Origin: Porphyromonadaceae bacterium
GTDB taxonomy: Bacteria; Bacteroidota; Bacteroidia; Bacteroidales; Dysgonomonadaceae
Assembly: GCA_003517675.1 (NCBI GenBank)
Contig: DPAC01000078.1
Span: 1-5,489, forward strand
Reading direction: 5' to 3'
DNA length: 5,489 nt
Of the stretch, positions 1 through 5,489 are shown piece after piece; position 1 is the first letter of the stretch, and the number at the start of each line of letters is the position of its first letter. The notes under the pieces were generated by a model that saw only the letters and a list, made by a program, of their open reading frames with translations, was not told the origin of the DNA and searched no databases. The position numbers were made by a program, and so were the translations under genes.

Positions 1-236
1 GGCTTGTTGCCGGCACCCAGGCCTCCGGTAGTGTGCTGCCCCAGCTGCACTTTCACCGGCACGGGTGACTCCATCAGTGCCTGGTTGTCGGTATTGCAGA
101 GTGCGAATGAGACATCACGTATTCCACCCTGGAACATGTGGTTCACCGCATTACCACCGCCACCGCCCACACCAATCACCTTGATGATGGCATCCGTACG
201 ACTCTCAATTTGAAAATCCAGTATCTCGTCATTCAT
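1..236 (-). CDS. ftsZ: Cell division protein FtsZ, N-terminal fragment (gene runs off the window)
   Basis: FtsZ is the tubulin-like GTPase that polymerises into the cytoplasmic Z-ring and recruits the divisome. Only the first 78 codons are present. Reading from the ATG at 236-234 gives a protein starting MNDEILDFQIES, then IKVIGVGGGGGNAVNHM (residues 18-34), the first glycine-rich nucleotide-binding loop. NTDNQAL follows at 48-54 and TTGGLGAGNK at 69-78, the usual GLGAG region of FtsZ. The tubulin signature GGGTGTG lies beyond the window edge. The start is 20 bases after the ftsA stop. No Shine-Dalgarno sequence is visible in that gap, as is usual for Bacteroidota. A second ATG four bases downstream is out of frame. 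Its place directly after ftsA is the classic ftsA-ftsZ pairing. Identity is certain; completeness cannot be judged. Confidence 0.96.
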   Translation of the reverse strand, partial: MNDEILDFQIESRTDAIIKVIGVGGGGGNAVNHMFQGGIRDVSFALCNTDNQALMESPVPVKVQLGQHTTGGLGAGNK

Positions 237-256
237 TGCACACAATTGTTACAGGG

Positions 257-1591
257 TTATTCGTCATCTTCTGAAAAGATGTTGCCGAACATATCTTCCA
301 TTTTTGAGAGGAAACCACCTTCTGTCTTCTCGTTTTTTTCTTTCTTTACTTTCTCTTTTTTCGGTTTTTTTTCTCTCTCCGGCCTGGAGCGCCAGGGCCA
401 ACCAGAGGAGGAGGATGGCTCCTCATCACCCGACACAACAGGCTGCTCCGCCATGATCTTTTCACAATCTTCACCAGCGCTAAGAAGCATGCCCAACACC
501 ACGGTGAAAGCGGGATCACTGGTCAGCTCCGGGGCGTTGTTGATCATCGTCTTGCGAGCAGTTGCCCTGCGTACCGCCATTTTCAGCTTCTGTCCCAGGT
601 AAAGGTCCAGATTCTTGAGTAGCGATGCACCTCCGGTGATAACCACGCCTGCACCCAGCTGCCCCTCATAACCCGAGAGGGAGATCTGCTCCCGGATATT
701 GGCGATGATCTCATCGAGTCGCATCCCGATCACCTTGTTCAGTTCTGCCAGATCAACATCCGGTTTGGAAGAGAATGGAGAGGTGAAGATTGGTCCCTCA
801 TGCGTTTCCATTGCCTTGCCAAACTTGATCTTCAGTTGATCGGCATCGTTTTCGGTGAAGTTGAGTGCACAGATATCTCTTGTGATGGTGCGCCCCCCAA
901 AGGGGATCACCACCATACGGCGCAGGATGCCCTCCTTATAGACCGACAAGGTGGTGGTACCAGCACCGAAATCGATGAAAGCACATCCCAGCTCTTTCTC
1001 TTCATCGGTGAGAGCAATAGCGGCAGCGGCTGTAGGTCCCACCACATAACCGGCAATCTCGAGCTCTGTCTTGGCTGTGATGCTTTTCTCAATGTTGTTC
1101 ATCAGGTTGGGTCGTCCCACGATCAGCTCAAAACCAGCCTCAATCTGACTACCGGTGACTCCCACCGGGCTTCTCTCCGGCTTATCATCGATGTAATACT
1201 CCACGTCGGCCACCTGATAGTTGCGTTTCAGGTCGGGCTGGTACTTCTCGGCAGCGCTTCGCAATTGTGAGACCACCTCCCCGGTAACCATACCGGCAGG
1301 CAGCTGTCTCATCTCGTTGTACTCAAGGGTGTGGAGCGACTGACCGGCAAGCGACACATATACCCTGCCAATTTTTCGATCGCTGCTGTTCTCCAGCATC
1401 CTCACCAGCTTCTGCACGTTGGCACCTGCCTGTTCGATGTTGTAAACCACCCCCCTGCGGATGGAGTTGCCCGCGTCGATGCTGCCACTGGTGATCACCG
1501 AAATGACACCATTGTCATTCCTTCGCCCCATTACTCCTTTGATTCTGGAGGTACCCAGATCGATCACAGCCGTAAATCCTGATGAAGTCAT
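257..1591 (-). CDS. ftsA: Cell division protein FtsA
   Basis: FtsA is an actin-fold ATPase that anchors FtsZ filaments to the inner face of the membrane and links them to the periplasmic divisome. The 444-residue product shows the phosphate-1 motif DLGTSRIKGV (11-20), the family-specific 1C/SHS2 region at roughly 83-165, the phosphate-2 motif IDFGAGTTTLSVY (206-218) and the adenosine motif VVITGGASLLKNL (316-328). The core ends near residue 375. It is followed by an acidic and serine-rich stretch (PSSSSGWPW, 392-400), a lysine/glutamate-rich linker (about 405-423), and a final helix FLSKMEDMFGNIF (427-439) ending in EDDE. By position that helix should be the amphipathic membrane-targeting sequence (inference). 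The ATG at 1591 is the first usable start: an in-frame TGA lies seven codons upstream. A 139-base gap precedes the gene and ftsZ follows after 20 bases. The linker is encoded by runs of 6, 7 and 8 adenines. Confidence 0.98.
   Translation of the reverse strand: MTSSGFTAVIDLGTSRIKGVMGRRNDNGVISVITSGSIDAGNSIRRGVVYNIEQAGANVQKLVRMLENSSDRKIGRVYVSLAGQSLHTLEYNEMRQLPAGMVTGEVVSQLRSAAEKYQPDLKRNYQVADVEYYIDDKPERSPVGVTGSQIEAGFELIVGRPNLMNNIEKSITAKTELEIAGYVVGPTAAAAIALTDEEKELGCAFIDFGAGTTTLSVYKEGILRRMVVIPFGGRTITRDICALNFTENDADQLKIKFGKAMETHEGPIFTSPFSSKPDVDLAELNKVIGMRLDEIIANIREQISLSGYEGQLGAGVVITGGASLLKNLDLYLGQKLKMAVRRATARKTMINNAPELTSDPAFTVVLGMLLSAGEDCEKIMAEQPVVSGDEEPSSSSGWPWRSRPEREKKPKKEKVKKEKNEKTEGGFLSKMEDMFGNIFSEDDE
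332..372 (-). repeat. Low-complexity adenine-rich tract in the lysine-rich linker of ftsA
   Basis: On the coding strand this stretch is nearly all purine, with adenine runs of 8 (365-372), 6 (356-361) and 7 (333-339). It encodes the Lys/Glu linker between the FtsA core and its C-terminal helix. At 332-338 the bases read A AAA AAC, split by the reading frame exactly as in a -1 frameshift heptamer. Long A runs can also cause polymerase slippage. No product of either event is shown by the sequence itself. Confidence 0.6.
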
Positions 1592-1730
1592 ATGATTGAT
1601 GAACTTTTGTCAATATCTTTTTTAACAAACACTCTGCCAAACGCTATTGTTTGCACATTCACATCATTTAATGGGTGAAACGCCGGGTAGGGATCTTATT
1701 GGCAGCAACTGCGGCATAGAAGTGAGTATG
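1592..1730 (-). other. 139-base spacer between ftsQ and ftsA
   Basis: This is the only sizeable non-coding gap in the window; the other gaps are 13, 20 and 42 bases. It becomes A/T-rich towards ftsA. I found no exact match to the Bacteroidota -7 box TAnnTTTG on the minus strand. The closest is TAGCGTTTG (one base too long between TA and TTTG), with no TTG at the right distance upstream. A short inverted repeat, CAAAC/GTTTG with a 6-base loop (1638-1653), is too weak to call a terminator. A TTGACA lies just before the ftsA start, too close to serve as a -35 element for that gene. The longest ATG reading frame I noticed has only 17 codons and no recognisable product. The gap may hold an ftsAZ promoter, but none can be named from sequence. 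Confidence 0.35.
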
Positions 1731-2492
1731 CTACTTTCTGGTGCAGACCACCTGATTCTCATATTTCAGGTTGATCTCACTGTAACGGTTCCATCCCACC
1801 ACACTGAGCCCCTCATCCACAAAACGAACAAATTTGGATAGCTTGGCAGGGTAATCCTCCAGCTCCCCCATCACTACTTGAAAATCCCCTGCACGGGGTA
1901 TCAACACCACATCACCGTTGCTTCTGACATCAATCTGTTCGATCCAGGCATCCCAGTCGGCGTTACGTTGCAGAAACATGGCAAAATCGTACAGCGCCCC
2001 TCTGGCAAACTCCTCGCTCACTGCCCCCGTAGCTACCGGCACATAGACAGTAAAAGCATCGGAGACAGGCATGATGCGTCGTTCCTGATCCACGTAAAAG
2101 CTGCCAGCCCGGTCCGACAGGACGCGAAGCACCGGCTGCCGCTGACGGATAAGGGCTACGATGCCACTGGCGGGAGTGGTATAAACCTCTGCCGACTCCA
2201 CCAACTGGTTGGTGAGGATGGCGTCACGAATGGCCAGTGTATTGATTTCACCAAACGGCTTGCCAACAGGATAGAGGTTGTGTCGTTTCACCAGACTCTC
2301 GATATCCCGGGTAAGCACAAACTGTATCCTGCTGCTGTCTTCAATCACCACCTCAAAGGCCTCACATGGCTTGTTGCGTGCGAGCTTCCTGAAATAGGCG
2401 GCCGAAAAGACCAGATAGGCTATTGTCAGCAGTGCAACCAGTATGAGCAGAAATTTTTTCAAGCGTTCATTCGGTTTGTGATGTCCATGCAA
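1731..2492 (-). CDS. ftsQ: Cell division protein FtsQ, likely TTG start
   Basis: FtsQ is a bitopic inner-membrane protein whose periplasmic part scaffolds the divisome (FtsB/FtsL partners in well-studied bacteria). The 253-residue product has a basic cytoplasmic stub (NERLKK, 8-13), one hydrophobic membrane segment (about 14-33, FLLILVALLTIAYLVFSAAY) and a periplasmic domain of about 215 residues. This includes POTRA-like sequence near 46-118 and the C-terminal stretch INLKYENQVVC (240-250), which resembles Bacteroidota FtsQ ends. Primary sequence is poorly conserved in this family, so the call rests on topology, length and position between murC and ftsA. No in-frame ATG exists between the murC stop and the membrane segment. 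TTG at 2492-2490 is the only standard start, and murC ends in the same reading frame 14 codons upstream. The gene ends with TAG, which shows that TAG works as a stop in this genome. Confidence 0.9.
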   Translation of the reverse strand: MHGHHKPNERLKKFLLILVALLTIAYLVFSAAYFRKLARNKPCEAFEVVIEDSSRIQFVLTRDIESLVKRHNLYPVGKPFGEINTLAIRDAILTNQLVESAEVYTTPASGIVALIRQRQPVLRVLSDRAGSFYVDQERRIMPVSDAFTVYVPVATGAVSEEFARGALYDFAMFLQRNADWDAWIEQIDVRSNGDVVLIPRAGDFQVVMGELEDYPAKLSKFVRFVDEGLSVVGWNRYSEINLKYENQVVCTRK

Positions 2493-2524
2493 AGATACAT
2501 CAAGATGCGCAAAGCCCCTGCAAA
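2490..2524 (-). promoter_or_regulatory. Candidate Bacteroidota-type promoter overlapping the ftsQ start
   Basis: TATCTTTG at 2497-2490 matches the Bacteroidota -7 consensus TAnnTTTG exactly. A TTTG at 2524-2521 could serve as the -33 element, with 23 bases between its TTG and the -7 box, the outer limit of the reported spacing. It is the only exact TAnnTTTG I noticed on the minus strand, and it falls in a short intergenic gap. Against it: roughly one such match is expected by chance per strand in a window this size. Transcription would also begin just downstream of the proposed TTG start, so such a transcript could not use that start and would mainly serve ftsA and ftsZ. Confidence 0.3.
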
Positions 2525-2534
2525 TTAATGTTCG

Positions 2535-3953
2535 TTAATCATTCTGCAGATAACGTTCCCGCAACATTTTTTCGATCGCCGGCAACTGGCGGTCGATGTC
2601 GCCGGCACCAAAGGTGACCAACACTTCAAGGTCTAAGGTACGAAGATGATCCACCAGCTGTTCCTTGTTGCACAACTGCTTTCGGGTGAGGGAGATCTTT
2701 TCAAGCAACATCTCCGAGGTAACCCCTTTCATTGGCTCCTCCCGTGCCGGGTAGATATCGAGCAGGATCACCTCGTCGGAGAGTGAGAGGCTCCGGGCAA
2801 ACTGATCGGCAAAGTCACGTGTACGACTATAGAGATGTGGCTGAAAGACAGCCGTCAATTTCCGTCCGGGGTAGAGCGCTTTGATCGATTCGATGGCTGC
2901 TGTCAGCTCTCTGGGGTGGTGGGCATAGTCATCGATGAAGACAATCCGTTCGCTCTTGATATGGAAGTCGAACCTACGTCTTGCACCTTTGAAGCTCTCC
3001 ACCCCTCTTCGTATCTCATCGGCTGTCACCCCGCAGAGCTCTGCCGCAGCGATGGCAGCCACACTGTTTTCGATATTGACTTTTACCGGCACCCCCAGGT
3101 TAATGTTGTTGATCCTTTGCCGGGGAGAGACATAGTCGAACCGGATCTCACCCTCCCCCATAAGGATGTTCTCCGCATGATAATCGCCCTGATCCTGTGA
3201 GTAGCTCCAGTGAGATACCCCCTCCGCTGTGCGGGGGGTCACATCAACCCCTCTTTTCAGGATGAGGTGACCGCCGGGACGGATCAGCGAGGTGAAATGT
3301 TCAAAGCTCTCGCGATAAGCCTCTGGTGTGCCGTAGATATCCAGATGATCGGGATCGGCAGAGGTGATGATGGCGATATGGGGTCTGAGCCAGTGAAAGG
3401 AGCGGTCATACTCATCCGCCTCGGCAACAGTGATCCTGCTCCGTTCCGAAAGCAGAAGGTTGGTGTTGTAGTTTTTCAGGATACCCCCCAGAAAAGCGTT
3501 GCACCCAACATGTGACTGATGCAGCAGGTGAGCGGTCATGCTTGAGACGGTGGTCTTGCCATGTGTTCCTGCCACACAGATGGCATCGCTGGCACGGGTG
3601 ATCTCACCCAGCAACTCCGCTCTTTTCATCATCCGAAAACCATTCTCTCTGAAGTAGGAGAGCTCACCGTGACTGTTCGGCACGGCAGGCGTGAAGACCA
3701 CCAGTGTCCGCTCTTTGTCGGTGAACGAGAGCGGGATCTCATCAATCCGGTCATTGTAGTGCAGATAGGCACCCTCCTTGCGCAGCTGCTCCGTGAGAGG
3801 CGATTCCGTGCGATCATACCCTCCTACCTGCTTTCCCTGTGCGAGGAAGTAGCGGGCCAGGTTGCTCATGCCAATTCCACCGATTCCAATGAAATAGAGG
3901 TGATCGTAGTTGAATCTGGGCATGTTGTGGTTCTCCATCATTTCATTCATCAT
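2535..3953 (-). CDS. murC: UDP-N-acetylmuramate--L-alanine ligase MurC
   Basis: MurC is the cytoplasmic ligase that uses ATP to join L-alanine to UDP-MurNAc, the first amino acid of the peptidoglycan stem peptide. The 472-residue product has the N-terminal Rossmann-type glycine loop FIGIGGIGMS (21-30), the ATP-binding P-loop GTHGKTT (129-135), EADEYDRSF (178-186), SADPDHLDIYG (198-208), NIENSVAAIAAA (293-304), FIDDYAHHP (339-347) and FQPHLYSRTRDF (370-381). DIYPAREEP follows at 399-407. This is the standard three-domain Mur ligase layout at normal MurC length. The IGGIGMS loop, the normal length and the location between murG and ftsQ favour MurC over the recycling ligase Mpl. The ATG at 3953 shares its A with the TGA of murG (TGATG), so translation is probably coupled. 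Another ATG follows immediately and either could be used. No key residue appears missing. Confidence 0.98.
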   Translation of the reverse strand: MMNEMMENHNMPRFNYDHLYFIGIGGIGMSNLARYFLAQGKQVGGYDRTESPLTEQLRKEGAYLHYNDRIDEIPLSFTDKERTLVVFTPAVPNSHGELSYFRENGFRMMKRAELLGEITRASDAICVAGTHGKTTVSSMTAHLLHQSHVGCNAFLGGILKNYNTNLLLSERSRITVAEADEYDRSFHWLRPHIAIITSADPDHLDIYGTPEAYRESFEHFTSLIRPGGHLILKRGVDVTPRTAEGVSHWSYSQDQGDYHAENILMGEGEIRFDYVSPRQRINNINLGVPVKVNIENSVAAIAAAELCGVTADEIRRGVESFKGARRRFDFHIKSERIVFIDDYAHHPRELTAAIESIKALYPGRKLTAVFQPHLYSRTRDFADQFARSLSLSDEVILLDIYPAREEPMKGVTSEMLLEKISLTRKQLCNKEQLVDHLRTLDLEVLVTFGAGDIDRQLPAIEKMLRERYLQND

Positions 3954-5089
3954 CAGTGACGCTTCACCATTTTTGCGATCTCATCAACGATTCTGCCTGC
4001 GGAGTCAGGCTGTGCCAGCGAAGCAATGTTGCGGCTCAGCTCCTGCAGGCGGCTCTCGTCACGTACCAGCCTGATGGCTTCATCGAACAGCCTTTCAGCG
4101 GCGAGCCTGTCGGGAACCATCAGCGCGGCATCCTTTCTCACCAGTGCTTCGGCATTGTGTGTCTGATGATCCTCCGCCACATTGGGGGATGGCACCAGGA
4201 TCACTGCCTTTTGCAGGAGTGACAACTCGGAGATGGAACCTGCACCCGCACGAGAGATCACCAGGTCGGCTACGGCATAGGCATAATCCATGCGGGAAAG
4301 GAAATCGAACAGGTGGACATTGGCTGGTATCTTACCGTTGCGCTGCAGTTGCTGCATCTCTTCGTAGTAATACTTCCCGCATTGCCAGATCACCTGCAGG
4401 TCGTCACTCTCACCCAGCTTGTTGAATGCTGCCACGATGCTCTCGTTCAGGGTGCGGGCACCCAGGCTTCCGCCCACCATCAGGATGGTTTTTCTTGCCG
4501 GATCGAGTCCGAAAAAAAGGCACCCTTCGCTCCGTTTCTGTTCCGTGATCACCAGGTCCTGCCGGCAGGGATTGCCGGTGAGCACAATCTTCTCTTTCGG
4601 GAAGAAACGCTCCATGCCATCATACGCTACACAGATCACCGCTGCCCTCTTTGCCAGCATCTTGTTGGTGACACCGGCATAAGAGTTCTGTTCCTGCAGG
4701 AGCGTCGGCACTCCAGCGGCAGCAGCCGCTTTCAGCAAGGGACCACTGGCATAGCCACCCACTCCAACCGCAACATCGGGTCTGAAATCTTTCACAATCT
4801 GCCTTGCCTGACGCATGCTTTTAAACAACTGCCAACCTACTGAGATGTTTTTCAGTAGGTTTTTCCGGTCGAAACCAGCCACCGGTAAGCCAATGATACG
4901 ATATCCGGCTGCGGGCACCCGTTCCATCTCCATCCTGCCGAGGGCTCCCACAAAGAGGATCTCAGCCCCGGGCCAGCGTTCCCTGACAGCGTTGGCAATT
5001 GAGATGGCGGGAAAGATGTGACCACCGGTGCCTCCACCGCTGACGATCACCCTGGGATCATTCAGATTGACTTGCTCTCTTGTCTGCAT
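3953..5089 (-). CDS. murG: UDP-GlcNAc--undecaprenyl-pyrophosphoryl-MurNAc-pentapeptide transferase MurG
   Basis: MurG is the GT-B glycosyltransferase on the cytoplasmic face of the membrane that adds GlcNAc to lipid I to make lipid II. The 378-residue product shows the N-terminal glycine loop VSGGGTGGHIFPA (16-28), the second G-loop GVGGYASGP (109-117) and QEQNSYAGVTNK (132-143). The third loop GGSLGARTLN (206-215) opens the C-terminal Rossmann domain. SRAGAGSISEL (279-289) and AEDHQTHNAEAL (305-316) form the UDP-GlcNAc-binding region. Length is normal. The ATG at 5089 lies 13 bases after the ftsW stop and has an AGGA at 5098-5095 five bases upstream, the only Shine-Dalgarno-like sequence I see at a gene start here. 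That may be incidental in this phylum. The stop overlaps the murC start by one base. A perfect inverted repeat lies within the gene at 4834-4861. Confidence 0.98.
   Translation of the reverse strand: MQTREQVNLNDPRVIVSGGGTGGHIFPAISIANAVRERWPGAEILFVGALGRMEMERVPAAGYRIIGLPVAGFDRKNLLKNISVGWQLFKSMRQARQIVKDFRPDVAVGVGGYASGPLLKAAAAAGVPTLLQEQNSYAGVTNKMLAKRAAVICVAYDGMERFFPKEKIVLTGNPCRQDLVITEQKRSEGCLFFGLDPARKTILMVGGSLGARTLNESIVAAFNKLGESDDLQVIWQCGKYYYEEMQQLQRNGKIPANVHLFDFLSRMDYAYAVADLVISRAGAGSISELSLLQKAVILVPSPNVAEDHQTHNAEALVRKDAALMVPDRLAAERLFDEAIRLVRDESRLQELSRNIASLAQPDSAGRIVDEIAKMVKRH
4834..4861. repeat. Perfect 10-bp inverted repeat inside murG
   Basis: The arms AACCTACTGA (4834-4843) and TCAGTAGGTT (4852-4861) are perfect reverse complements separated by 8 bases. 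In + strand RNA a G-U pair and an A-U pair extend the stem to 12 with a 4-base loop, and the right arm runs into TTTTT (4860-4864). That gives a terminator-like shape directed antisense to murG. On the coding strand the same bases encode NLLKNISVG, about residues 77-85, and no T-run follows the stem there. By simple chance a repeat this good with a short loop is expected well under once in a window this size. Its function is unknown. Confidence 0.55.
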
Positions 5090-5102
5090 GAGATTCCTAT
5101 TT

Positions 5103-5465
5103 TCAAGCCGGTTGGGCTATCTGGTTCACTTTCTCTTCCTCTAACTCATCACTGCCGGTTGTCTCCTCCCCCTCATCATCCCTCTCAACGGTTGACTCAA
5201 CCGGCTCCTCATTTTTCTTTTTGCCAATACCAAAACGATCAGCACTCAGCATCAGTCCGAAATAGGCACAGGTGATCAGCGTTGAAGTACCACCGCGACT
5301 GATCAACGGTAGCGGCTGGCCGGTTACCGGGATCAGGGTGACTGCCACTGCCATGCTGATGAAAGCCTGTATCGACAGCATCATGGCGGCGCCCAGCACC
5401 AGATATTTGGGGAATAGCTTCTCCGTGTTACGCGCAATCATGCCTGCCCGGATCATGGTGAGCAC
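5103..5465 (-). CDS. ftsW: FtsW (SEDS peptidoglycan polymerase), C-terminal part downstream of an in-frame stop
   Basis: FtsW is the multi-pass SEDS glycosyltransferase that polymerises lipid II at the septum with its partner class B PBP. This 120-codon stretch carries the last membrane segments (about residues 22-47 and 59-75), with the SEDS signature TGQPLPLISRGGTS (48-61) between them. A charged, acidic cytoplasmic tail of some 40 residues follows, ending IAQPA. The open frame can start at GTG 5465, but this is probably not a real start. The codon before it is TAG, and the few codons before that still read as FtsW (ALVVLLL). The piece is therefore the C-terminal end of a normally much longer protein, cut off by a stop codon. 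Position ahead of murG is the normal site for ftsW in Bacteroidota. Identity is secure; whether the gene is functional in this sequence is doubtful. Confidence 0.85.
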   Translation of the reverse strand: MLTMIRAGMIARNTEKLFPKYLVLGAAMMLSIQAFISMAVAVTLIPVTGQPLPLISRGGTSTLITCAYFGLMLSADRFGIGKKKNEEPVESTVERDDEGEETTGSDELEEEKVNQIAQPA

Positions 5466-5489
5466 CTAGAGCAACAGCACAACCAATGC
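5466..5489 (-). pseudogene. ftsW: Upstream ftsW fragment ending in an in-frame TAG (5468-5466)
   Basis: Reading in the frame of the downstream FtsW part gives ALVVLLL, then TAG, then VLTMIRAGMIARN. Members of the family usually have a hydrophobic segment ending in LLY or LLF before an arginine-containing loop at this point. The stop therefore seems to replace an aromatic residue, probably tyrosine (TAC or TAT to TAG, one base). The other two frames give no FtsW-like sequence, so a frameshift does not explain it. Because ftsW is normally essential and the window ends 21 bases further on, a sequencing or assembly error is as likely as a true nonsense mutation. Confidence 0.6.

Noticed and set aside
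800..1270. Open frame of 156 codons on the + strand
   Set aside because: It lies antisense within ftsA and the product has no recognisable domain. The other + strand frames of 60 to 216 codons (for example 1878-2528, 4313-4843) are likewise shadows of the minus-strand genes.
1638..1653. Short inverted repeat CAAAC/GTTTG in the ftsQ-ftsA gap
   Set aside because: Only 5 bp and A/T-rich, with no adjacent U-run fit for a terminator; expected by chance.
1663..1716. 17-codon ATG reading frame on the minus strand in the ftsQ-ftsA gap
   Set aside because: Too short, with no recognisable sequence features or ribosome-binding sequence.
3210..3242. GC-rich hairpin in murC: CCGC/GCGG with TGT loop, extended by C and G runs
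   Set aside because: It follows from proline and glycine/glutamate codons in murC (VTPRTAEGV), needs a wobble pair and a bulge, and has no T-run after it.
4715..4730. Six-bp inverted repeat AGCGGC/GCCGCT with a 4-base loop in murG
   Set aside because: It is explained by the run of alanine codons (KAAAAAGVP) and has no T-tract.
5466..5468. Possibility that TAG is read as an amino acid in this organism
   Set aside because: ftsQ ends in TAG at its normal family end, and the other genes use TAA or TGA, as in the standard bacterial code.

Overview
This window is part of a division and cell wall (dcw) cluster. All six recognisable genes lie on the minus strand. Read in the direction of transcription, from high to low coordinates, the order is ftsW (C-terminal part only), murG, murC, ftsQ, ftsA, ftsZ (N-terminal part only). 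The order murG-murC-ftsQ-ftsA-ftsZ with no ddl or murB between murC and ftsQ is typical of Bacteroidota. So are the FtsW motif PLPLISRGGTS, the FtsA with a lysine-rich C-terminal extension, and the near absence of Shine-Dalgarno sequences. A Bacteroidales member with roughly balanced base composition (for example from the Dysgonomonadaceae/Porphyromonadaceae side) is the best guess. The genus cannot be fixed from the sequence alone.

Layout: 5466-5489 is the last visible piece of upstream ftsW, ending in an in-frame TAG. 5103-5465 is the uninterrupted C-terminal part of FtsW. After 13 bases comes murG (3953-5089), which overlaps murC (2535-3953) by one base in a TGATG junction. After 42 bases comes ftsQ (1731-2492), which appears to start at TTG. 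A 139-base spacer, the largest in the window, precedes ftsA (257-1591). After 20 bases ftsZ begins at 236 and runs off the window at base 1. No stretch over 300 bases lacks a gene, and I see no RNA gene, mobile element or CRISPR array.

The genes work together. FtsW polymerises septal glycan from lipid II. MurG makes lipid II from lipid I. MurC adds L-alanine to UDP-MurNAc, the first step of the peptide stem. FtsQ is the periplasmic scaffold of the divisome. FtsA tethers the FtsZ ring to the membrane. The tight spacing suggests one main transcript, perhaps with extra internal promoters before ftsQ or ftsA.

I did not find a previously undescribed system: this is a conserved housekeeping region. 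The points most worth checking are the in-frame stop in ftsW, the ATG-less start of ftsQ with a promoter-like motif on top of it, a perfect 10-bp inverted repeat inside murG, and an in-frame slippery heptamer in the lysine-rich tail of ftsA.
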